Below, piece by piece: positions 7,561 through 13,435 of a stretch of 13,435 bases of DNA. The first letter of the stretch is position 1. Each line of letters starts with the position of its first letter. The DNA is from an uncultured Oscillospiraceae bacterium. GTDB taxonomy: Bacteria; Bacillota; Clostridia; Oscillospirales; Oscillospiraceae. Made by a program: the position numbers and the translations under genes. The stretch is from contig CAADVN010000236.1 of NCBI GenBank assembly GCA_900752445.1, positions 1-13,435 of the forward strand, written 5' to 3'. The notes under the pieces are model-generated. The model worked only from the letters and a program-made list of their open reading frames with translations. It did no database searches and was not told the DNA's origin.

Positions 7561-9285
7561 TCAGGCGCACAGCGAGGCGAAGACGGCCCGCAGCTGCTGC
7601 GCGCAGCCCTCGCAGGCCCCGGGCTCGAAGACGTCCGTGAAGCCGCACTCGGCCAGGGCCTCGTCGAAGTAATAGAGCTCCGTGTCCAGCGAGGCCGCGT
7701 GCATGTAGAGCTCCGCCGCCTCCGCCGGGTCCTCCAGCAGCAGGCCGTAGAGCTCCAGCGCCGGCAGGGCCGAGACGCAGTAGCTTATGTAGTAGAACGG
7801 GTACTCGAAATTGTGCAGTATGTACACCCAGTCATAGCGGCCCGCCTCGCCCGGCTCCCGGCCGTAGTCCGCCGCGGTCTCGAGGTAGATCTCGCAGGCC
7901 CGCTCCGCCGTAAGGCCCGGCTCGGCATAGCAGCGCTGCTGGAACTCGTCGTAGAGCGAGCCGTCCACCACGCTGGCCAGCAGGTCCCAGAGCGTGGTCA
8001 TGAGCAGGTCCCCGGCGTGGTCGCCGAAGAGCTCCTCGTACCAGTGCGTGGCCATGACCTCCATGCCCTGGGATTGCAGCTCGGAGAGGTCGTAGTCCGG
8101 CATGCCGTAGACGAGGTCGCTCGTCGTGCCGTAGGCGTTCAGGAAGTGCCCGAACTCATGGAAGCTGTCGCCGAAGTCGTCCGCGTCGCCGTAGGGTGAG
8201 TTGAAGAGATAGGGCTCGTTGAAGTAGTAGATGTAGGACGTGAAGCCCGTCCCGAGCTTGCCCGGGTCGTATGAGAGGTCGCACAGGCCGTGCCCGAGCA
8301 TGTAGTCATAGGCCTCAATGGCGTCGGGGCAGAGCCTGAGCGCCACGTATTCGAGGGCGGAGAGCACCGCCTCCTCGGAGCAGTCCAGCCCTGAGGAGTA
8401 GAGCCGCTCGAGCCGCCGCGCGGCCTCGGCCTCGTATTCAGAGAGGAGCGGCGCGCACCAGGCCTTCACCTCGGGCCAGATGGCCGAGGCCGTGTCCTCA
8501 GGCGTGTAGCTGCGGTAATAGGCCTCGGAATACTCCATATCAGCCGCGCCCTGCCAGCCCGCGTCCCGGGCCTCGGCATTCCTGAGCTCCACGAGCTCGA
8601 CATAGATCTCCGCCGCAGCCTCGACGTCCGGCTGCGGCTCTTGCATTATGAGGTTGTACTCATGCAGCAGCGAGGCCTCGCGCGCGCTGTAGCCTGCCTC
8701 GCCGGCATCGGGCCCCGAGCCCATGGAATAGTGGAGCTCCGCCGCGCCCTCGCCCAGGCAGCCGTCTATGAGCGCGGCGCCCGCCGCCGTGGACGCTATC
8801 CGCACCATGGCGTCGCAGAAGTCCGCATAGGCCTCCTCCCAGGCGAGCCGGGCGTCCTCGAGGTCCTGCGCCGCGGCGTCGGAGGGGCCGGAGCAGTACG
8901 CTATGTCGGCCAGGGTGTAGAGCGCGTAGAAGCGCGCAAGCTCGTCCGAGCAGAGGAAATACGTATAGCCGAAGTCGCCCTCGTCCCCGCCGTTTTCAAA
9001 CTCCAGCAGCTCTTCGAGCAGCGGGCCCATGTCCGCGCCGGCGGCCAGGGCGGCCATATCCTCAAAGTCCGTGTCCGTCCTGTAGCCGCCGTAGAGCCAG
9101 CCGCCCTCTGCGAGGGGCTGTATGCCCTCGGCCTGCCAGTCCCGGTCAGGCTCCGGAGCGGGCTCCGGGCTGCCGTAGAGCAGCCCGTCCAGCACGTCGG
9201 GCGAGAGCCCGCAGGCGGAAAGCGCAAGGCAGAGCACGGCCGCCGCCAGCAGCAGGCCCAGTATGCGGCGAAGCTCAGTTTTCAA
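7561..9285 (-). CDS. Lipid-anchored M3-family metallopeptidase (oligoendopeptidase F-like)
   Basis: This is a predicted zinc peptidase on the outer face of the membrane, 574 residues. The signal peptide (basic start, hydrophobic core) ends in the lipobox ALSAC with Cys25. A short Pro/Glu-rich linker follows (about 38-47). The catalytic motif HEFGH is at 376-380, and the third zinc ligand is probably Glu409 in ELQSQGMEVM, resembling the E-x-PSQ-x-x-E segment of M3 peptidases. The C-terminal stretch YPFYYISYCVSALPALELYG is typical of oligoendopeptidase F relatives. The frame opens at a GTG (9292-9294) that overlaps the ribosome binding site. I prefer the TTG at 9283-9285, which has GGAGG eight bases upstream and gives a clean signal peptide. 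M3 enzymes cleave short peptides, so it could prepare substrates for the nearby importer. The coupling is inference. Confidence 0.88.
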   Translation of the reverse strand: MKTELRRILGLLLAAAVLCLALSACGLSPDVLDGLLYGSPEPAPEPDRDWQAEGIQPLAEGGWLYGGYRTDTDFEDMAALAAGADMGPLLEELLEFENGGDEGDFGYTYFLCSDELARFYALYTLADIAYCSGPSDAAAQDLEDARLAWEEAYADFCDAMVRIASTAAGAALIDGCLGEGAAELHYSMGSGPDAGEAGYSAREASLLHEYNLIMQEPQPDVEAAAEIYVELVELRNAEARDAGWQGAADMEYSEAYYRSYTPEDTASAIWPEVKAWCAPLLSEYEAEAARRLERLYSSGLDCSEEAVLSALEYVALRLCPDAIEAYDYMLGHGLCDLSYDPGKLGTGFTSYIYYFNEPYLFNSPYGDADDFGDSFHEFGHFLNAYGTTSDLVYGMPDYDLSELQSQGMEVMATHWYEELFGDHAGDLLMTTLWDLLASVVDGSLYDEFQQRCYAEPGLTAERACEIYLETAADYGREPGEAGRYDWVYILHNFEYPFYYISYCVSALPALELYGLLLEDPAEAAELYMHAASLDTELYYFDEALAECGFTDVFEPGACEGCAQQLRAVFASLCA

Positions 9286-9314
9286 GTGAGACACCTCCGG
9301 TACCCTTTTTCAAT

Positions 9315-9344
9315 AAGGTACCACATCCCAAAGCGCCCGGTCAA
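9315..9344 (-). promoter_or_regulatory. Possible promoter of the M3 peptidase gene, with paired GGTACC palindromes
   Basis: Read on the minus strand: TTGACC (9339-9344), an 18-base spacer and a weak TACCTT (9315-9320). One GGTACC (9317-9322) overlaps the -10 and another (9299-9304) lies in the leader just before the ribosome binding site, 18 bases centre to centre. The pair could be an operator or chance. Confidence 0.35.
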
Positions 9345-10159
9345 GCGGCGATACCCAGCCTTGCGAAGAAGCTCTCCCTCGGCTCGGAGGCCGGGCGGTT
9401 GAAGCGGGCGAGCTCCAGGAGCTCCTCCGGCCTGCCCGTGAGCGTGTTCACGCGCTCCTCGCAGGTGAGCGCGAGCCTGTAGCCCCGCTCCGCGAGGAGC
9501 TCCCGCCCGGCCTCGCAGTGGAAGCCGTAGGGCCAGGCGAAGACCGTGGGCCTCGCGCCCGAGGCCGCCTCTATGCTCCGCTCCACGGCTTCGAGGTCCG
9601 CGGAGAGCGCCAGGCGGTAGTCCGCCGCGCTCTCGCCCGGCTTTGGCAGGCAGCCGCGTCTGGGATACGCCTCCTCGTGCATCGCCTGGCTGTGCGAGGC
9701 GATCTCAAAAACGCCCGAGGCCGCAAGCTCTGAGACCTCGTCCCAGTCCATGTACGAGTACTCCGGGCTGCGCCAGGCGAGGCCAGCCTCGCGGTCGCAG
9801 AGCGAGCCCACCACCGCCGCCACGGCGCGCATGCCGTACTTTTGCAAAAGCGGCAGGGCGTATTCCAAAACGCTCAGCTGCCCGTCGTCGAAGGTGATGA
9901 GCACGGGCCGCTCGGGCAGCGTGCCCCGGCCCTCGCAGTAGTCTGTGAGCTCCCGCGCGCTCACGGCTTGATAGCCGCGCTCGGACAGGTAGGCCAGGTC
10001 GCCCTCGAGCAGCTCCGGCGTCACGACGTAGTCGCAGGAGCGCGAGGCGTCCTTTGAGATGTGGTGGTACATGAGCACCGGCAGCTCCACGGTACCCCTT
10101 TTGGCCGGGCCCTGGCAGAGCAGCGCCGCAAGCAGCGTCAACAATACGAATCTGCGCAT
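9341..10159 (-). CDS. Secreted polysaccharide deacetylase family protein (NodB domain)
   Basis: This 272-residue exported carbohydrate-deacetylase-like protein starts with a hydrophobic signal segment (MRRFVLLTLLAALL). Cys15 lacks a good lipobox (LLC), so it is more likely secreted or anchored by the uncleaved segment. The NodB-type domain begins with LPVLMYHHIS (26-35), common to this deacetylase group. Metal and catalytic motifs are TFDDG (89-93, with the Asp pair) and SHSQAMH (155-161, His156 and His161). A third motif is FAWPYG (207-212). The substrate could be peptidoglycan or an exopolysaccharide N-acetyl sugar; the sequence does not decide. The ATG at 10157-10159 has a moderate GGGGTG site about seven bases upstream. 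It lies 62 bases after the SSB-like gene on the same strand with no clear terminator, so co-transcription is possible. Confidence 0.88.
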   Translation of the reverse strand: MRRFVLLTLLAALLCQGPAKRGTVELPVLMYHHISKDASRSCDYVVTPELLEGDLAYLSERGYQAVSARELTDYCEGRGTLPERPVLITFDDGQLSVLEYALPLLQKYGMRAVAAVVGSLCDREAGLAWRSPEYSYMDWDEVSELAASGVFEIASHSQAMHEEAYPRRGCLPKPGESAADYRLALSADLEAVERSIEAASGARPTVFAWPYGFHCEAGRELLAERGYRLALTCEERVNTLTGRPEELLELARFNRPASEPRESFFARLGIAA

Positions 10160-10221
10160 AATAAAAGCACCCCGATGGGAGTATTCCCGCCGCGGGCGCC
10201 GTTATTTTTGGATTTTTTGAC

Positions 10222-10830
10222 CTAGAGCCTGCGCAGCTCGGCGACGGAGACCTCAAAGGCGGTCTTTTCGACGGCGAGGCCCTCGACGAGCTTTATGTAG
10301 GGCCGGCTCTGGATGCGGCCCGAGAGCTCCACGCAGTCGCCGGTGCAGAGCCCGGCGGCCTCCTGGGCCCTGCGGCCCCAGCAGATGCAGGGCAGGTAGT
10401 CGGAGCGCCCGCAGCGCCGGTTCACCGCCAGCATGAGGTCGCAGATGTCCCGGCCCTTGGGCGTGACGCGCAGGTTGGGCATCTTGCAGAGCGTGCCCGT
10501 CAGGCTGATGCGGTTTATGTCCTCGCCCTCGTCGAAGAAGAGCTCGCGGGAAAAGAGGGTTATGACCAGCTTCGCGCCCTCGCCGCGCCGGTTGTTGAAG
10601 GAGCGCAGCTCGCCGCGCCCGGGGATGCAGCCGGCCTCGCCCGGCTCCGCGAGCTTCAGCAGCGACTGCCGCGCTATGACGTTTATCCTGTCCGCCGCGC
10701 CGGAGAGCCGCCGCGTCTCCACCGGAAATACGAAGAACCGCTCGCCGCGGCTCATGTGCGAAAATTCCGGGGCCGCCGCGAGTACCCCGCGCAGCTCCGC
10801 ATCGTTTCTTATCCTGCTGCTCTCGTCCAT
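10222..10830 (-). CDS. Single-stranded DNA-binding protein-like, two OB folds
   Basis: This 202-residue protein has two consecutive OB-fold-like halves. The first (about 9-98) has EFSHMSRGERFFVFPVETRR, RLSGAADRINVIA and LRSFNN. The second (about 106-199) matches SSB/primosomal PriB-like domains: TGTLCKMPNLRVTPKGRDIC, LMLAVNR, LPCICWG, GRIQS and TAFEVSV. A two-domain SSB-like protein of this length is familiar from Clostridia, recalled rather than searched. The acidic C-terminal tip of canonical SSB, which recruits repair proteins, is absent (it ends AELRRL), and the gene is not beside rpsF/rpsR. It is therefore probably an accessory paralogue rather than the main SSB. GGAGG lies seven bases before the ATG at 10828-10830. 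It is divergent from deoC. Confidence 0.82.
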   Translation of the reverse strand: MDESSRIRNDAELRGVLAAAPEFSHMSRGERFFVFPVETRRLSGAADRINVIARQSLLKLAEPGEAGCIPGRGELRSFNNRRGEGAKLVITLFSRELFFDEGEDINRISLTGTLCKMPNLRVTPKGRDICDLMLAVNRRCGRSDYLPCICWGRRAQEAAGLCTGDCVELSGRIQSRPYIKLVEGLAVEKTAFEVSVAELRRL

Positions 10831-10896
10831 GCCCTTGCCTCCGTATCGTAGTCGCCAGCATTCCGCCGGCTCGATACAGCTTATTCGCCGCGGCGC

Positions 10897-10925
10897 TTGT
10901 ATATTCCGGGAGGCTGTATTATAAT
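10897..10925 (+). promoter_or_regulatory. Promoter of deoC
   Basis: A perfect TATAAT (10920-10925) is preceded by a 17-base spacer and TTGTAT (10897-10902, three of six matches). The predicted leader is about 25 bases and contains AAGGAG (10942-10947), nine bases before the deoC ATG. Confidence 0.65.
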
Positions 10926-10956
10926 GGGCTCAAACCGGTTTAAGGAGAAAGAAAAA

Positions 10957-11640
10957 ATGGAGCTTAAAGAGATACTTTCACGCTGCGACCACACCCTGCT
11001 GAGGGTGGACGCCGGCGCGGACGAGATACGCGGCATCTGCGACCAGGCCGTCAAATACGGCTGCGCCTCGGTCTGCATCCCGCCCTGCCACGTGAAGGGC
11101 GCGAAGGCCTATCTGGGCGACAGGATGGCCGTCTGCACGGTCATCGGCTTCCCGAACGGCTATATGACGACGGCGGCGAAGGCCTTCGAGGCGGCGGACG
11201 CCGTGAGAAACGGCGCGGACGAGGTCGATATGGTCGTGAACCTCGCCATGGTGAAGGACGCCGCCTGGGACTCCGTGGCCGAGGACATCAAGGCCGTGAG
11301 GGCGGCCTGCGAGGGGAAGATACTCAAGGTCATCATTGAGTGCTGCCTGCTGACGGACGATGAGAAGCGGATGCTGTGCAGGATAGTATCGGACTCCGGC
11401 GCGGATTTTATAAAGACGAGCACGGGCTTTTCGACGGGCGGCGCTACGCGCGAGGACGTGGCCCTGCTGCGCGCCTGCTGTGACAGCAGGGTAAAGGTCA
11501 AGGCCGCGGGCGGCATCAAGACGCTCGAGGACGCGGAGGACTTCATAAAGCTGGGCGCGGACCGGCTGGGCACGAGCCGCATCGTGAAGCTCGCCATGGA
11601 GCTTGAGAAGGCCGAGGGCGCTCCGGAGGAGGCTTACTGA
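10957..11640 (+). CDS. deoC: Deoxyribose-phosphate aldolase
   Basis: DeoC cleaves 2-deoxy-D-ribose 5-phosphate to glyceraldehyde 3-phosphate and acetaldehyde, which feeds deoxynucleoside carbon into glycolysis. It is a 227-residue TIM-barrel class I aldolase of normal length. DHTLLRVDA (11-19), the GFPNGY loop (64-69) and NGADEVDMVVN (85-95) are present. Catalytic residues by family comparison are Asp91, the Schiff-base Lys153 (FIKTSTG) and Lys182 (KAAGGIKT). I chose the ATG at 10957 because AAGGAG (10942-10947) precedes it; the frame opens further upstream (10897), but that region holds the promoter. It has its own promoter and terminator, so it is apparently monocistronic. No other deo genes (deoA, deoB, pdp, cdd) are in the window. 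Confidence in the function is high. Confidence 0.97.
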   Translation: MELKEILSRCDHTLLRVDAGADEIRGICDQAVKYGCASVCIPPCHVKGAKAYLGDRMAVCTVIGFPNGYMTTAAKAFEAADAVRNGADEVDMVVNLAMVKDAAWDSVAEDIKAVRAACEGKILKVIIECCLLTDDEKRMLCRIVSDSGADFIKTSTGFSTGGATREDVALLRACCDSRVKVKAAGGIKTLEDAEDFIKLGADRLGTSRIVKLAMELEKAEGAPEEAY

Positions 11641-11645
11641 GAGAG

Positions 11646-11693
11646 CCAAGGCTCCCTTTGCGCAAGGGAGGCTTTGGGGGCGTCTTTTTCTTT
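11646..11693 (+). terminator. Intrinsic terminator after deoC
   Basis: CCAAGG (11646-11651) and CTCCCTT (11652-11658) pair with AAGGGAG (11664-11670) and CTTTGG (11672-11677) around the loop TGCGC. There is one bulged G (11671) and one G-T pair. After five G/C-rich bases comes a T-rich run (11683-11693). It lies six bases past the deoC stop. The palindrome resembles repeats I recall in gut Firmicutes genomes. Confidence 0.7.
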
Positions 11694-11702
11694 AAAAAGG
11701 GC

Positions 11703-11731
11703 TTGACAAGGCGGCGCCGTTCTGGTATAGT
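11703..11731 (+). promoter_or_regulatory. Strong promoter of the infC-rpmI-rplT operon
   Basis: A perfect TTGACA (11703-11708), a 17-base spacer and TATAGT (11726-11731), with an extended -10 TGG just before it (11723-11725). This is the best promoter in the window, as expected for a translation operon. The transcript start should be near 11738. Confidence 0.85.
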
Positions 11732-11844
11732 AACAAGGCTTAAAACAAAGAAGAACGGTGTCCGCCGTCCTCACCCGGCCGCGAGAGAGCGCGCTGTGGT
11801 CAATAAACATACCCGCCCGGGAAGGGCGGCAGAGTGTTTGTGTG

Positions 11845-11874
11845 CGCGGATATCGGATGATATCTGCGTTTTTT
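11845..11874 (+). terminator. Leader terminator (attenuator) upstream of infC
   Basis: CGCGGATATC (11845-11854) pairs with GATATCTGCG (11859-11868) over ten base pairs with one G-T, loop GGAT, then six T (11869-11874). A good terminator between a strong promoter and an essential gene implies conditional read-through. Confidence 0.8.
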
Positions 11875-11902
11875 GCATATTGACGCTGGGATGAGAAAAT
11901 GC

Positions 11903-11908
11903 GGGAGG
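11903..11908 (+). promoter_or_regulatory. infC ribosome binding site that decides the start
   Basis: GGGAGG lies downstream of the ATG at 11899 and so cannot serve it. It is five bases before an in-frame TTG (11914) and eight bases before an in-frame ATA (11917). Confidence 0.7.
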
Positions 11909-11913
11909 TGTTT

Positions 11914-12495
<582 letters not shown>

Positions 12496-12524
12496 GCCAA
12501 ACCAAGAAAAGGAGAATAATAGCC

Positions 12525-12722
12525 ATGCCGAAACTGAAATCGCACAGCGGCGCGAAGAAGAGGTTCAACCTCACGAAGACCGGCAAGGTCAAGCGCGCCC
12601 ACGCCTTCAAGAGCCACATACTGACCAAAAAAGATACCAAGCGCAAGAGGGGCCTCCGTCAGGGCGCCTACGCGGACGTGACGAACGAGTCCGCGATCAA
12701 GCGCATGATCCCGTATAAATAA
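12525..12722 (+). CDS. rpmI: 50S ribosomal protein L35
   Basis: This is a small basic protein of the large ribosomal subunit, 65 residues, the standard length. The N-terminus MPKLKSHSGAKKRF and the end IKRMIPYK are diagnostic of bacterial L35. AAAGGAG (12508-12514) lies ten bases before the ATG. The infC stop is 29 bases upstream and rplT starts 15 bases after the stop, so it is co-transcribed with both. No Cys-zinc ribbon is present. Confidence 0.98.
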   Translation: MPKLKSHSGAKKRFNLTKTGKVKRAHAFKSHILTKKDTKRKRGLRQGAYADVTNESAIKRMIPYK

Positions 12723-12737
12723 GGAGGACTGAGCGAA

Positions 12738-13091
12738 ATGGCCAGAGTCAAAGGCGCGATGATGACGCGCAAGAGAAGGAATAAGATGCTTGGTCTTGCG
12801 AAGGGCTACTGGGGCAACAAGTCCCGCCACTTCAAGATGGCCAAGGAGCAGGTGATGAAGTCCGGGCGTTACGCCTATGCGGGCCGCAAGCAGAAGAAGC
12901 GCGACTTCCGTCAGCTGTGGATAACCCGTATAAGCGCGGGCTGCAAGGCCAACGGCATGAACTATTCGACCTTCATGCACGGCCTGAAGCTGGCGGGCAT
13001 CGACATGAACCGCAAGATGCTCTCCGAGACCGCCATCCACGACGCCGCCGCCTTCACCGCCCTGTGCGAAAAGGCAAAGGCTGCTCTGTAA
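12738..13091 (+). CDS. rplT: 50S ribosomal protein L20
   Basis: L20 is an early-assembly 23S rRNA-binding protein, here 117 residues, normal length. The start MARVKGAMMTRKRRNKML, then LAKGYWGNKSRHFKMAKEQV, the basic stretch AGRKQKKRDFRQLWITRI and the C-terminal globular part (NYSTFMHGLKLAGIDMNRKM) are all family hallmarks. In Firmicutes, L20 also represses its own operon by acting on the leader upstream of infC, and this window has the matching leader. AAGGAGG (12721-12727) lies ten bases before the ATG. It is the last gene of the operon, followed by a strong terminator. Confidence 0.98.
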   Translation: MARVKGAMMTRKRRNKMLGLAKGYWGNKSRHFKMAKEQVMKSGRYAYAGRKQKKRDFRQLWITRISAGCKANGMNYSTFMHGLKLAGIDMNRKMLSETAIHDAAAFTALCEKAKAAL

Positions 13092-13105
13092 AATAGGATA
13101 AACTG

Positions 13106-13139
13106 GCCCGGCGCAGTTTCACACTGCGCCGGGCTTTTT
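13106..13139 (+). terminator. Intrinsic terminator of the infC-rpmI-rplT operon
   Basis: GCCCGGCGCAGT (13106-13117) pairs perfectly over 12 bases with ACTGCGCCGGGC (13123-13134), loop TTCAC, then five T (13135-13139). It starts 14 bases after the rplT stop. The opposite strand lacks a T run, so it acts mainly in the plus direction. Confidence 0.93.
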
Positions 13140-13151
13140 GCGTCTTCAGCC

Positions 13152-13435
13152 TCAGCCCAGGCTCACGCTCAGGCCGGCACCGAGCGAGCAGCGCAGGCCG
13201 AGGGAGCTGACGGTCCCGTCCGGGTACGCCGCCAGGAGCCAGTACCTCGGTTCGGGCAGGGGCACCCCGGCCTCGTAGGATTCCTCATACTGCATCGCCT
13301 TCTCCTCGACCAACAGGCAGAGCCGCTCGCCGTCGAAGCTGTACTGCCTCTCGTAGTAGAACAGGATGCCGTCCTCGGTCTCGCTTACGAAGGAGCGGCA
13401 GGCGGGAGGGGCCCCGCGCCCCGGCACCTCCCTCC
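13152..13435 (-). CDS. Hypothetical protein, partial (N-terminus probably beyond the right edge)
   Basis: An open frame enters from the right edge and ends with TGA at 13152-13154, leaving about 94 residues. I do not recognise the family. Visible are an aromatic, acidic middle (ILFYYERQYSFDGERLCLLV), then RYWLLAAYPDGTVSSLG and a Gly/Ser-rich end. There is no membrane segment or clear motif in this part. A GTG at 13425-13427 could start it, but the GGAGG-like bases directly abut that codon and the frame stays open to the edge, so a longer protein is more likely. It converges on rplT, with the operon terminator between them. Confidence 0.55.
   Translation of the reverse strand, partial: REVPGRGAPPACRSFVSETEDGILFYYERQYSFDGERLCLLVEEKAMQYEESYEAGVPLPEPRYWLLAAYPDGTVSSLGLRCSLGAGLSVSLG

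Larger units (their letters stand above)
11738..11913 (+). promoter_or_regulatory. infC operon leader, probable L20-responsive attenuator region
   Basis: About 175 untranslated bases separate the promoter from infC. A composite hairpin lies at 11805-11839: AAACA/TGTTT outside, then an internal loop, then CCGCCC (11813-11818)/GGGCGG (11824-11829) with loop GGGAA. It is followed by an intrinsic terminator (11845-11874). Two upstream patches, CCGCG (11779-11783) and GCGCGC (11789-11794), could pair with the terminator's left arm, so an alternative fold is possible. In Bacillus subtilis, L20 binds the equivalent leader and promotes premature termination. The position, size and downstream rplT fit that model; I could not verify the L20-binding motif itself. 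Confidence 0.65.

Noticed and set aside
7536..7565. Imperfect hairpin (GAGGCTG/CAGCC-C-TC) at the junction of the GntR and peptidase genes as a bidirectional terminator.
   Set aside because: It has a bulge and no T run on either strand, and it overlaps both coding ends.
10843..10877. Inverted repeat GTATCG (10843-10848)/CGATAC (10872-10877) between the SSB-like gene and deoC as an operator.
   Set aside because: Six-base arms 23 bases apart are easily due to chance, and they do not overlap the deoC promoter.
11899..11913. ATG at 11899 as the infC start.
   Set aside because: The ribosome binding site lies inside this extension; the upstream bases (GGGATGAG) are a poor site. It remains possible, so it is kept as a finding.

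Overview
The window reads as chromosome of a GC-rich Gram-positive anaerobe of the Clostridia type, possibly an Oscillospirales-like gut lineage. The grounds are strong AGGAGG-type ribosome binding sites, an infC-rpmI-rplT operon with an attenuator-like leader, a DUF975 membrane protein, a two-OB-fold SSB-like protein, and frequent ATA (Ile) and AGG (Arg) codons despite the high GC. No taxon below class can be supported from the sequence alone. There are no tRNA or rRNA genes, CRISPR arrays, insertion sequences or phage genes.

Left part (1-5280, all minus strand). This is an oligopeptide/dipeptide ABC importer operon. Transcription runs from a lipid-anchored substrate-binding protein (3730-5280) through two permeases (2786-3715, 1898-2770) to two ATPases (898-1887, and 1-896, which is cut by the left edge). 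Gaps are -1 to 15 bases, so it is one transcription unit. A small winged-helix protein (5370-5816, plus) is divergent from it.

Middle part (5817-10830). A DUF975 multi-pass membrane protein (minus) is divergent from a GntR/FCD regulator (plus). The regulator converges on an M3-family metallopeptidase that carries a lipoprotein signal (minus). Next come a secreted NodB-type polysaccharide deacetylase and a two-OB-fold SSB-like protein, both minus. The importer and the surface peptidase would make a coherent peptide-scavenging route (cut outside, bind, import), with the GntR protein as a possible local regulator. That link is inference from proximity.

Right part (10957-13435). deoC (deoxyribose-phosphate aldolase) has its own promoter and a hairpin terminator. 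It is followed by a near-consensus promoter, a leader of about 175 bases with a composite hairpin and an intrinsic terminator, then infC-rpmI-rplT (IF3, L35, L20), closed by a 12-bp GC-rich terminator. The layout matches L20-controlled attenuation in Firmicutes, and infC seems to start at a non-ATG codon. A partial, unrecognised minus-strand gene enters at the right edge.

I see no clearly new multi-gene system. The observations most worth following are the infC leader and start codon, the surface-anchored M3 peptidase near the importer, and the unassigned winged-helix protein divergent from the importer.
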